Made by a program: the position numbers and the translations under genes. 64,000 nucleotides of DNA from Chloracidobacterium sp. (GTDB lineage Bacteria > Acidobacteriota > Blastocatellia > Pyrinomonadales > Pyrinomonadaceae), in contig JADJTD010000001.1 of the NCBI GenBank assembly GCA_016711345.1, forward strand, positions 2,542,001-2,606,000. Reading direction: 5' to 3'. This document shows positions 35,264-43,231 of this stretch, piece after piece (the first letter of the stretch is position 1; the number at the start of each line of letters is the position of its first letter). The notes beneath the pieces are model-generated. The model ran no database searches and had not been told where the DNA came from. It was given only the letters and a program-made list of their open reading frames with translations.

Positions 35264-36736
35264 TTATTTTGTGCCTTTTTGCGGCCATAATTCTTGCAAA
35301 AAGTTCTCTGCTAACTGAACAGTTTCGTTAACATTTAATGTTCCGTTGACGATGTGCGACGAATTGACCACATACAATCCATCGACCGAGGTTTTCATCG
35401 AAGGCAGGTCGCGCGAGTAATTTAAAACGGGTAGTGGAAACACTTGCCGAACGCGCGAGACTTTGAACGCAAGGACATCTTTTCGCGTGAAATGCGAGTA
35501 CATTGTTTCCATGCCGTTCAGGAAAATTCTCTGTATCTCGTCGTCGGACTTTTCAAAAAGCTCGTCGTCTGGTGCGACGTATTTTGGTAGATAAATAAGT
35601 GCATTGCGGCCAAATTCTTTTTTATCGACGAGAGCCGACATCTCGATCACGCCGGTGAATGGCGCTTCGTCGGTGATGTTTGTAACGTAAAAATTCGACA
35701 TCGAGCATTTCATTAGCACGGATGCACAGACGATGCCTTGGTATCGGATATTTTCGAGGCCTTGCTTCTCGGTTTCGGTCAGTTGCGGAGCGATCTTCGC
35801 GGCGACGTTTGACGGGCAGGTCAGTATGACCCGGTCAAATGTTTCGCCGCCGCCATTTCCGCGAAATCCGAACGCATCACCCGACGACAGATCAGGTTCC
35901 GATAGAAAGCCTCCTGAAAATCCACGTGCGACGATCGTTGCAGTTTGCACCATGCCGTATTTGGTTTTTTGCGGCATCGCATGATCTTTTGCGTCGGCTC
36001 GCCTGCGTGTTGCTGGCACAGAAACGCGAATCTTACCGTTCTCAAGTTTTTCTATTTTTTCGACTGACGAATTAAGTCTGATATCGACACCTTTCTCGGC
36101 CAACACTTCGGCGAAGCGTTCCAAGACACGAGCATAACCGCCGCGAACGTAGCCGAACATTTCTTTCTTCAGGCCAGTGTTTCTCGCGGCATACATCCGC
36201 TGGATCGTTGCCCAGATAAATGCGCCTGATGTTTCTTTGTATGCGTCGCCGAGCTTTGCTTTGAGCAGCGGCTTCCAGATCTTTTCGAATGTCTTTTTGC
36301 CGGAGAGCTTTGTCAGCCAATCTTTGACCGTGATCTTTTCTAGTTGTTTCCAGTCTTTGACGCGCGATGCGAAAAAGATCGTTGCGCCGAGGCGGAGTTT
36401 GCTGATCAAGCCGAGCGGCGGGAACTTTAGAAATTCCTTTGTGTTCGACATCGACACAAGTTCACCGTCGGTGTAAAAACCAGTCTTTGTCTCGACCCAT
36501 CGATATTCGTCGCCGAGGCCAAGCTGTTCAATGAGCTTTCGGGTGAAGTTGTCGGAGGCGAGCGTGACGTGATAATGCTTGTCCCAAAAGACATCGCCTA
36601 TCTCCCACGCCGAGGCAAGGCCGCCGATCTGGTCGCCCGATTCAAAAAGCGTAACATTAGCTCCGCTCTCAGCCAGACGCAGAGCGAGCGTCATGCCAAG
36701 AAAACCGGAACCTACAATTGCCACTCTTTCACGCAT
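35264..36736 (-). CDS. FAD-dependent amine-oxidase-like protein with an internal insertion
   Basis: 490 residues. FAD motif VAIVGSGFLGMTLALRLAES, then FESGDQIGGLASAW, and the C-terminal FAD segment SVDGLYVVNSSHIVNGTLNV. Compared with what I remember of this family, about 55 residues at 241-297 (35846-36016), from ATRRRAD to FRGNGGG, look inserted between two adjacent strands (KIRVSV and ETFDRVILTCPS). The insertion is in frame and has a different composition. It lies three bases from the acetyltransferase gene upstream. Probable role in surface-sugar or lipid-linked intermediate oxidation. Confidence 0.75.
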   Translation of the reverse strand: MRERVAIVGSGFLGMTLALRLAESGANVTLFESGDQIGGLASAWEIGDVFWDKHYHVTLASDNFTRKLIEQLGLGDEYRWVETKTGFYTDGELVSMSNTKEFLKFPPLGLISKLRLGATIFFASRVKDWKQLEKITVKDWLTKLSGKKTFEKIWKPLLKAKLGDAYKETSGAFIWATIQRMYAARNTGLKKEMFGYVRGGYARVLERFAEVLAEKGVDIRLNSSVEKIEKLENGKIRVSVPATRRRADAKDHAMPQKTKYGMVQTATIVARGFSGGFLSEPDLSSGDAFGFRGNGGGETFDRVILTCPSNVAAKIAPQLTETEKQGLENIRYQGIVCASVLMKCSMSNFYVTNITDEAPFTGVIEMSALVDKKEFGRNALIYLPKYVAPDDELFEKSDDEIQRIFLNGMETMYSHFTRKDVLAFKVSRVRQVFPLPVLNYSRDLPSMKTSVDGLYVVNSSHIVNGTLNVNETVQLAENFLQELWPQKGTK

Positions 36737-36739
36737 GCG

Positions 36740-37393
36740 TTATACAAAAAAGGGCTCAGCCATCCGAGCCGCTCTACGTTTTTCAAACTCCGGCTCGACC
36801 TCAATGACATTTTGGGCAGCGATCTCATAGTCCAATCCGCAATCGCATGAGAAAGTTCCCGTGTCAGCGTCGGCAAACCTATGAAAAAGCTGGCCGCATT
36901 TGCAAACCGCACCTATCGAACGCGCCGGAGATCCAAGTACGAGATGAAAGTCAGGAACGCTTTTGGTAACGACTGAACCCATACCCACCATTGCCCAACG
37001 TCCTATCTCGAGATCGTTGCCAATGACACAGCTAGCTCCTATGGTTGCACCTTCTCGGACGAGTGTCGGCAATGTGTGTTTGTCGGGCTCGCTTGGCCTC
37101 AACGATTTGAGATCTGGAAATGTCGCACGCGGAAACTTATCATTCGTAAATGTCGTTGAAGCTGAGATCATGACGCCGTCTTCGATCGTTACGGCCGCGC
37201 AAATATAAACCATCGCATTTATCTTGACGCGATTACCGATCTGTACGTCGTAGGCGATATAGCTCTTTTCGCCGACGATGCATTCTCTGCCGATAGTTGC
37301 GCCATGCCGGATGTGCACGTTGTCCCAGATGCTCGATCCTTCGCCAATAGACACGTCGTCTTCGATTATTGCTGTCGGATGTATTCTTGCCAT
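36740..37393 (-). CDS. left-handed beta-helix acetyltransferase (WbpD/WlbB-like) with C-terminal zinc ribbon
   Basis: 217 residues. Hexapeptide repeats run from about 5 to 150 (HPTAIIEDDVSIGEGSSIWD, GATIGRECIVGEKSYIAYDV, GATIGASCVIGNDLEIGRWA). The region ASTTFTNDKFPRA matches the WbpD/WlbB group, which N-acetylates the 3-amino group of UDP-2-acetamido-3-amino-glucuronate. The C-terminus has CKCG and CDCG pairs that may form a small zinc ribbon. Flanked by the matching dehydrogenase and, one gene further, the aminotransferase. Confidence 0.82.
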   Translation of the reverse strand: MARIHPTAIIEDDVSIGEGSSIWDNVHIRHGATIGRECIVGEKSYIAYDVQIGNRVKINAMVYICAAVTIEDGVMISASTTFTNDKFPRATFPDLKSLRPSEPDKHTLPTLVREGATIGASCVIGNDLEIGRWAMVGMGSVVTKSVPDFHLVLGSPARSIGAVCKCGQLFHRFADADTGTFSCDCGLDYEIAAQNVIEVEPEFEKRRAARMAEPFFV

Positions 37394-37396
37394 AAT

Positions 37397-38395
37397 TTAC
37401 TTTGCGGTCATCGCTTTCTCAACCACTGGTTGCCACAAATTTTGCTTCATTGATCTATATGCCGCCTCGATCACCTGCACCGAGGCCAGAGCGTCAGAGG
37501 GTTTAATAAATAATTCTTCTTTACCACGAAGTGCATTGGCAAAATTTTCGATCTTGCCCCTAAACGAAGCCGTCTTGTCGTATCCTTTTCCAAACACTGT
37601 CCAATCGGGGCTCGAATTGAGTTTGTATTTAGACTCGCGCCAACCTATGTGAAGTGTGCCGTTGGTTCCATAGATACTAATGAAATAAGGAAGTTCCTTA
37701 TTGATACCCCACGTCAGATCGACACTTGCTGTGACATCATTTTGTGCCTTGGCAAACATCTTGACGTTCTCATCGACCGACAAACCTTGAGTGCCGCCGG
37801 CATCGACGACCAGTACAGAATCAATGCCGCCGAGAAAATAGCGAATAATGTCGACGGAGTGCGTCCCGTTGTCGATGAGCACGCCGCCGCCCGAAATTTC
37901 CTCTTGCGAGTTCCAACGCCTCGACATATCTACCTTCGCGGTGAGCGCATTTTCAAATTGCAGCACGTCGCCGAGAACACCGGAAGCAAGAATGCCCTTG
38001 GCCTTGATCACGTCGCCGCAATAGCGGAATTTCGACGCCATAGTAAAAAGTACTCCGGCCTTTTCGGCTGCGGCTATCATTTTTTCAGCGTCTGCGACAT
38101 TTGTGGTCAGTGGCTTTTCACATAATACAGGAAGCCCATGCTCCATAAAGAAGCAAGCGATCTCAGGATGTGTTGATGGAGGTGTTGCTATGATCACGGC
38201 GTCGAGTTCTGTCTCAACAAATTGCCTGTAATCATCACATACCTTGCCGCCGACGATCTCCGCCAATGCAGACGCGGCTTCGGGCCGCACATCGGCGATC
38301 GCGACAAGATCACAGCAGTTGCTCTCATTAAATGCTTGAGCATATGCCTGCGCGATGCCACCGGCCCCGACGAGTCCAAATTTCAGTTTGTTCAT
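37397..38395 (-). CDS. Gfo/Idh/MocA-family sugar dehydrogenase (WbpB/WlbA-like)
   Basis: 332 residues. NAD motif FGLVGAGGIAQAYAQAF, IIATPPSTHPEIA, and the family EKP motif in LCEKPLTTNVADAEKMI. The second domain has VLIDNGTHSVDIIRYFLGG with the catalytic-region His. In the company of the acetyltransferase and aminotransferase it most likely oxidises C3 of a UDP-GlcNAc uronic acid. Three bases from the acetyltransferase gene. Confidence 0.85.
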   Translation of the reverse strand: MNKLKFGLVGAGGIAQAYAQAFNESNCCDLVAIADVRPEAASALAEIVGGKVCDDYRQFVETELDAVIIATPPSTHPEIACFFMEHGLPVLCEKPLTTNVADAEKMIAAAEKAGVLFTMASKFRYCGDVIKAKGILASGVLGDVLQFENALTAKVDMSRRWNSQEEISGGGVLIDNGTHSVDIIRYFLGGIDSVLVVDAGGTQGLSVDENVKMFAKAQNDVTASVDLTWGINKELPYFISIYGTNGTLHIGWRESKYKLNSSPDWTVFGKGYDKTASFRGKIENFANALRGKEELFIKPSDALASVQVIEAAYRSMKQNLWQPVVEKAMTAK

Positions 38396-38414
38396 AATTC
38401 ACAATGGGTCGAAT

Positions 38415-38450
38415 GGAATCTATAGGTCATATAGGTCCCATAGGAATCTA
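38415..38450. repeat. short CATAGG-type repeat
   Basis: GGAATCTATAGG, GTCATATAGG and TCCCATAGG words in a row, then GAATCTA. It contains the stop codon of the aminotransferase gene (38448-38450). The words resemble the repeat at 16904, but there is only a partial second arm. Confidence 0.55.
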
Positions 38451-39677
38451 TTTTCGTAGTTTGCTTGCTGCGATCCTCACATTTTCCGCAATGTAGCGAA
38501 CGTGCTCTTCGGTATATTTCTCATTCCACGGCAGGACGAGCACATCGTGTAATGCCTTTGCAGTTAACGGATAATTTTCCATCTCGTAATCAACCGCACC
38601 ATCGCGTGCAAGATTGAACGGGAACTGGCTGTCGCCAAGCGTGTTCTTTTCTTGAAAGACCTGGCACATAAACGCCGGTTTTACTATGTAGCGCGGTGCC
38701 GAAAAAATGTTCTTTTCCTTGAGTAGATTTGCGAGTCCCGGCGAGCCGCCTTCGATCTTTGTGTCGTCAACTGTGAGGCAGTATTTCCAGTAAACATGCG
38801 TTGCATTATCGGCGATCACCGGTAACTCGATTCCGTCGATGCCATCAAGCAGGTCCGTCAACATTGCGGCCGTCCGCTGGCGGTTTGCGACACATTCTTC
38901 AAGCTTTTCGAGCTGGCCGAGAGCGACCGCTGCTTGAAGTTCGCTAATGCGATAGTTCAACGCCATGAAGTAATGATCGGCGTTAGCATCTCCATAGCCC
39001 CAGGCTTTATTGATGTAGAGAAACATATGGCGGGCGATCTTTTCGTCGTTGGTGACGACCATGCCGCCTTCGCCGACTGTCATATGTTTGCCCTGTTGGA
39101 GCGAAAAGCAGCCGATATCCCCGATCGTGCCCGCATACTTGTCACCGCACTTTGCGAGGAAGGTTTGCGCGGAATCTTCGATCACCGGCAAATTATGTTC
39201 GCGGGCGAGTTCCATGATCGGTTCCATCTCACATGGATTGCCGAATAGATGTGTGACGATGATCGCTTTTGTGCGGTCGCTGATCTTTGCCTTGATGGTT
39301 TCAGCAGTAACGTTGAGTGTTTTGGAATCCACTTCTGCAAAAACAGGCACAACGCCGCGATACATCAAAGGCGTCAACGCGCCCATATCTGTGATCGAGG
39401 TTGTGATTATTTCGTCGCCGGGATTTGGGTTTACGGTCGCGACCGCTATGTGGATCGCTGCGGAACCTGACGTACATGCATAGGCGTATTTCGCGCCAAA
39501 TTTCTCAGCAAATTTCTGCTCAAGCAGCTTGCCAAATTTTCCTTTTGTCGTCGTCAGCGTTCCTGAGCGTAAAGCCTCAGTCACATATGCGATCTCTGTT
39601 TCGTCAAACGTCCGGCCGGACGCATCCTGATCGGAAGGCAGCATCATTAGCCTTTCCGCATGTGTTGTAGGTGTCAT
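38448..39677 (-). CDS. DegT/DnrJ/EryC1/StrS aminotransferase (WbpE/WlbC-like)
   Basis: 409 residues. The fold landmarks are ACTSGSAAIHIAVATVNPNPGD, VIEDSAQTFLAKCGDKYAGT and the PLP Lys in GCFSLQQGKHMTVGEGG. The usual S-x-H-x-x-K reads SLQQGKHMT, which is a known variant of this group. It would aminate the 3-oxo sugar made by the adjacent dehydrogenase. Likely cytoplasmic and PLP-dependent. Confidence 0.87.
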   Translation of the reverse strand: MTPTTHAERLMMLPSDQDASGRTFDETEIAYVTEALRSGTLTTTKGKFGKLLEQKFAEKFGAKYAYACTSGSAAIHIAVATVNPNPGDEIITTSITDMGALTPLMYRGVVPVFAEVDSKTLNVTAETIKAKISDRTKAIIVTHLFGNPCEMEPIMELAREHNLPVIEDSAQTFLAKCGDKYAGTIGDIGCFSLQQGKHMTVGEGGMVVTNDEKIARHMFLYINKAWGYGDANADHYFMALNYRISELQAAVALGQLEKLEECVANRQRTAAMLTDLLDGIDGIELPVIADNATHVYWKYCLTVDDTKIEGGSPGLANLLKEKNIFSAPRYIVKPAFMCQVFQEKNTLGDSQFPFNLARDGAVDYEMENYPLTAKALHDVLVLPWNEKYTEEHVRYIAENVRIAASKLRK

Positions 39678-39683
39678 AAATCG

Positions 39684-41444
39684 TTAGTTAAGTTCGGTCG
39701 AATTTGCAGAAACCACGTTGAGTTTCTTTGTCGTTATAGAAGGTGTAATCGCGTCGGATTTCCGAAACCAACGCAATTTTATGAGGGATGAAAGCAGTTT
39801 AAGATGGCCGAGAATGGTCTTGGCCGTTTTCATCTTGGACAGACCAAATAAACGGACCTCCAAAACAGCAGGGAATTCAACGATCTTGCCGCCGCTCAGG
39901 TCGAGCCGCCCGAGCATTTCAGCAACGCCGAGAAAGCCCGATTCGTTCAATTCCATCCCAACCATGGAACTCCGGCGATAAACCCGGAAGCAGCTAGTAT
40001 ATGTATCGAGTTTTGCACGCAGCACGCGTCGATAAAGAAATGATGCTCCGCGAGAAAGGAAAAGACGCCAACCGGGCACATTCCGAACGCCGCCGTCTTT
40101 GTGATAGGGCGAAGCCGTCACCATATCAATATTTCCTGCCATCAGCGGCAGCATATTAAGAAGCTCGTGCGGGTCGTACGTACAGTCACAGTCCATCGAA
40201 CACACAATCTCTGTCTTTGCCGCACGGATTCCGGTCATTATTCCGGCAGCGACGCCGCGATTGGTTTCGTGTTTCAGAATATCTACGTTCTTTTTGTGTT
40301 CAAAAAGTTCGGTCAGTGCCTTTAGTGTTCCATCGATACTTTTGTCATCGACAAATATGAAATTAGGCTGATAGCCGTTTTCGACAAGGCCGGTCTCGAC
40401 TGCTCTAAGCGTGTTTGCTAAATAGGGCAATGCATCTGTCTCGTTATAGCACGGGATCACTACTGAGATATTTGTATTTTTGATGTTTGAATTTCGATTT
40501 TCGGCTGTCTCGACCGGCCTTTGAACTTTGGACTTCGAACTTTGAACCCGAACATCTTCTTTTAACCCCAGTGAGTCGGCAATGCCAGTGCAGTCATAGA
40601 GTTCAAGATTCTCTCTCAGGATCCATTCCATCTTGTCTAGCTTGCGATAATGGCGAATGCGATTGTAGTTGGACGCGGCTGATATTCGCGGCTGCTCAGG
40701 GTCGAGTTCCCAAACGTGCAAATAAAAGACAATTGGCTCATCTTGACGCTGTGTCCAATTGCGAACGGCGTGTCGCATCAACGTGTATGGTATTTGGCGA
40801 AAATAATTACCGCCCGAGATAGGAAGCAGGCCGAGTCCCAGATCAAGTGTTGAATAAGGAAATTCCCAGATCGCTTTTCCGTCTATGTGTACCTGATGAG
40901 AGAAACGTTTTGTTTTTGAGTCTTTAACTTTAGGCAAAAATGAAGCGTCATATGCGAAACCTTCCTCGGACAGCACATTAAGCATCCACTCACTTTCTGC
41001 GAACGATAGCTTCTCGGCGGCACGATAGCCAAGCACTTTATGACCGCATGCTTCTTCAATTGCTTTGTTCGTACGTCTAAGATCCTCACGAAACTCTTCG
41101 TCTGTGAGATTTTTTAGGCTGCGATGATAATAGCCGCGGCTGGCAACCTCGTGCCCGCGTGCGACGATCTCTCGAATAAGACCCGGATTTTGTTCGGCGA
41201 TCCAGCCGAGAACGAAAAATGTTGCTTTTGTTCCATACTCATCGAGCAGGTCGAGAGCTTTTATTGTGTTCTGCTCATAGCGCGGCTCAAAATTTGACCA
41301 GTTTCTCTGTTGGATAAGATTTTCAAACGCGCCGACATGGAAGTAGTCCTCGACCAAGATCGTTAACAGATGCTTCTGAGTTGTTTTTGCGCTGCTCATT
41401 TCGCTTGGTGGAAGATGTTGTTTAAGCTGCAAGTTAAGCTGCAA
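39684..41444 (-). CDS. fusion of polysaccharide deacetylase (DUF3473 type) and GT2 glycosyltransferase
   Basis: 586 residues. The first domain (about 25-290) is the deacetylase: LTILVEDYFHVGAF, TFFVLGWIAE, GHEVASRGYYHRSL, LGYRAAEKLSF and a C-terminal YLHVWELD. The usual first Asp of DVED and first His of the HxxxH pair are replaced (L and R); I recall the same residues in related acidobacterial proteins, so this is probably a subfamily trait. The second domain (about 325-560) is GT2: SVVIPCYNETDALP, FVDDKSIDGT, SMDCDCTYDP (DxD-like). They are joined by about 28 residues (297-324) encoded by repeat-type DNA. Part of the polysaccharide locus; may start at M16 (MSSAKTTQ). Confidence 0.85.
   Translation of the reverse strand: MQLNLQLKQHLPPSEMSSAKTTQKHLLTILVEDYFHVGAFENLIQQRNWSNFEPRYEQNTIKALDLLDEYGTKATFFVLGWIAEQNPGLIREIVARGHEVASRGYYHRSLKNLTDEEFREDLRRTNKAIEEACGHKVLGYRAAEKLSFAESEWMLNVLSEEGFAYDASFLPKVKDSKTKRFSHQVHIDGKAIWEFPYSTLDLGLGLLPISGGNYFRQIPYTLMRHAVRNWTQRQDEPIVFYLHVWELDPEQPRISAASNYNRIRHYRKLDKMEWILRENLELYDCTGIADSLGLKEDVRVQSSKSKVQRPVETAENRNSNIKNTNISVVIPCYNETDALPYLANTLRAVETGLVENGYQPNFIFVDDKSIDGTLKALTELFEHKKNVDILKHETNRGVAAGIMTGIRAAKTEIVCSMDCDCTYDPHELLNMLPLMAGNIDMVTASPYHKDGGVRNVPGWRLFLSRGASFLYRRVLRAKLDTYTSCFRVYRRSSMVGMELNESGFLGVAEMLGRLDLSGGKIVEFPAVLEVRLFGLSKMKTAKTILGHLKLLSSLIKLRWFRKSDAITPSITTKKLNVVSANSTELN
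40471..40552. repeat. repeat-type sequence inside the deacetylase–GT2 linker
   Basis: On the minus strand the linker reads GTTCAAAG, TTCGAAG, TCCAAAG, TTCAAAG (7-8 base words), then after about 25 bases ATCGAAATTCAAACATC and AAAAATACAAATATC. These are intergenic-style tandem words and are translated as SSKSKVQ and NSNIKNTN. Confidence 0.7.
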
Positions 41445-42636
41445 GTTTTTGAATGTGTTTTACGGAGAATGCTTCTTCGATCACTTTTACGATCTGTGTA
41501 GCAGCCGTGCCGTCCCCGAATGGGTTCGAAACCTTTGTTACTGATCTGATCCACGTTTCGTCCACGTAATTTTCTTCTAAAAGTCGGCTCAATGCTCCGG
41601 CGTATTCGCCGACCAGCTTTGCGACACCGGAGCTTACAGCTTCGGGTCTTTCCGTATTTTCACGAAGGATCAGCAGTGGCTTTCCAAGGCTCGGGGCTTC
41701 TTCCTGCACGCCGCCGGAATCAGAAACTATCAGCCACGCCGATCTCATCAGTGCAAGAAAGTCAGAATAGTCGAGCGGTGCCAGAAGATGTATGCGATCG
41801 TGTCCGCCCAGAATCTCTTTTGCGGCATTTTTTACATTTGGATTTGGATGGACCGGGAAAAACAGACAGAGGTCTTCGTGCCTATCAATAAACTGTTGAA
41901 TGACTTTGAGATTTGCCGTCAGAGCATTGCCAAAACTTTCGCGGCGGTGCGTTGTAAGCAGAACGCGTTTTTTTCCTTCCGTTGCCTGGATAAGCTTTGC
42001 AATCGCCCGATCGATATTCAAATTCGCCAGCATGTACTGAAGCGAATCGACCACAGGATTTCCGGTAACAAATATTTTTTCGTTCGTTATCCCTTCAGCG
42101 AGCAGATTCTGCCGGTTGTCTTCGGTCGCCGCAAAATGTAACGCCGCCATTTGCGAAACAAGACGACGATTCATCTCTTCCGGAAAAGGGCTCATCAGAT
42201 TGCCCGAACGAAGTCCAGCCTCAATGTGGCCAACCGGAATGCGGCGGTTAAACCCTGCCAAAGCACCGGCTAATGTCGTAGTCGTGTCGCCTTGCACAAG
42301 GATCAGGTCAGGGGCTTCGAGTTCAAGGATCTTGTCTAATTTCGCTGTTACTCGAGCGCATACGGAATTCGGCGACTGATTCCGCCGCATGACTGAAAGG
42401 TCATGATCAACCTCGATCGCAAGTGAAGCGAGAAATGGTTTGAGCAATTGTTTATGCTGACTCGAAGATACAACGACCGTCTCAAACGACCTCTTTTTCA
42501 ATTCGTGTATAACTGGCGCGAGCTTAATGGCTTCGGGTCGTGTACCGAATAGAACGAGGACTTTCGCTCTCCTACCAGGGGCAGCATGAAGTCGTCTTGT
42601 CGTTGTACTTTTTGAGATGCTGGCGAACATAGGCAA
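41434..42636 (-). CDS. wecB: UDP-N-acetylglucosamine 2-epimerase (non-hydrolysing)
   Basis: 400 residues. KVLVLFGTRPEAIKLAPVI, VQGDTTTTLAGALA, HIEAGLRSGN, PEEMNRRLVS, TGNPVVDSL, THRRESFG and SDSGGVQEEAPSLGKP are all typical. It interconverts C2 epimers of UDP-GlcNAc or, in the WbpI group, UDP-2,3-diacetamido glucuronate; the context supports the latter but motifs here do not decide. The first 20 or so residues (ISKSTTTRRLHAAPGRR) are an unusual extension. It overlaps the deacetylase–GT2 gene by 11 bases and is the first gene of the locus. Confidence 0.9.
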   Translation of the reverse strand: MPMFASISKSTTTRRLHAAPGRRAKVLVLFGTRPEAIKLAPVIHELKKRSFETVVVSSSQHKQLLKPFLASLAIEVDHDLSVMRRNQSPNSVCARVTAKLDKILELEAPDLILVQGDTTTTLAGALAGFNRRIPVGHIEAGLRSGNLMSPFPEEMNRRLVSQMAALHFAATEDNRQNLLAEGITNEKIFVTGNPVVDSLQYMLANLNIDRAIAKLIQATEGKKRVLLTTHRRESFGNALTANLKVIQQFIDRHEDLCLFFPVHPNPNVKNAAKEILGGHDRIHLLAPLDYSDFLALMRSAWLIVSDSGGVQEEAPSLGKPLLILRENTERPEAVSSGVAKLVGEYAGALSRLLEENYVDETWIRSVTKVSNPFGDGTAATQIVKVIEEAFSVKHIQKLAA

Positions 42637-42735
42637 ACTCGACTAATAGCCGAGCGTTACCGTGTAATATATGTTCAAAGCTACTGCGGTTCCGTTTTGC
42701 CGTGAATTTATGGGTTGATTGGTTTTCGTAAAATA

Positions 42736-42767
42736 AAGAAAGGACAGCTTGCGTGCTGCCCTTTCTT
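42736..42767 (-). terminator. terminator after the ferredoxin gene
   Basis: Thirteen-base arms AAGAAAGGACAGC (42736-42748) and GCTGCCCTTTCTT (42755-42767) with one mismatch and a 6-base loop. On the minus strand it is followed by TATTTTA. It separates the ferredoxin transcript from the polysaccharide locus. Confidence 0.75.
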
Positions 42768-42788
42768 CATGAGTCATTGATCTTTAAG

Positions 42789-43088
42789 TTATTTTTCCGG
42801 AGGACCGCTGCATCCGGGGCCCATTAAGGCAGGTTCTTTGGTGCTGATAATGGGGAAATTACCGGCTTCGGCGTTTTTCTCAAGCCAATCAGCATACTCG
42901 GGCGGGTAAGACATATCAGAAAAGATCGCCTCGACAGGACACTCAGGAAGACAGGCGTCGCAATCTATGCATGTATCGGGATTTATAAGTAGGCGGTCCG
43001 GTAATTCGTGAAAAGCTTCAACAGGGCAAACGGCAGCGCAATCGGTGTATTTACATTCGATGCATGGTGGTGTGACAATATAGGTCAT
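42789..43088 (-). CDS. two-cluster ferredoxin (7Fe/8Fe type)
   Basis: 99 residues from ATG 43086-43088 (MTYIVTPPCIEC). First cluster region C-x2-C-x4-C-x3-CP (CIECKYTDCAAVCPVEAF), second C-x2-C-x2-C-x3-CP (CIDCDACLPECPVEAI). The spacing fits a ferredoxin of the FdxA kind, with one cluster often [3Fe-4S]. It transfers low-potential electrons in the cytoplasm. It is divergent from glpX. Confidence 0.9.
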   Translation of the reverse strand: MTYIVTPPCIECKYTDCAAVCPVEAFHELPDRLLINPDTCIDCDACLPECPVEAIFSDMSYPPEYADWLEKNAEAGNFPIISTKEPALMGPGCSGPPEK

Positions 43089-43150
43089 AGTTCTAAGTTC
43101 CACCTTCAGGTGGCAAAGCGTAAAGTAAAACCGTAATATCCTAAGATTAA

Positions 43151-43182
43151 CTTGTCAAATCCTGTTAGACAAGTGGCATAAT
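43151..43182 (+). promoter_or_regulatory. possible glpX promoter with small inverted repeat
   Basis: CTTGTC (43151-43156) and GACAAG (43168-43173) form an inverted repeat just before CATAAT (43177-43182), a good -10 candidate. TTGTCA at 43152 would be a -35 with a 19-base spacer. About 50 bases lie between the -10 and the glpX ATG. Confidence 0.35.
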
Positions 43183-43231
43183 GCCTGTAATAATGGAACA
43201 AAAATTCGATTAGCTCTATAAAGGAAAACAG

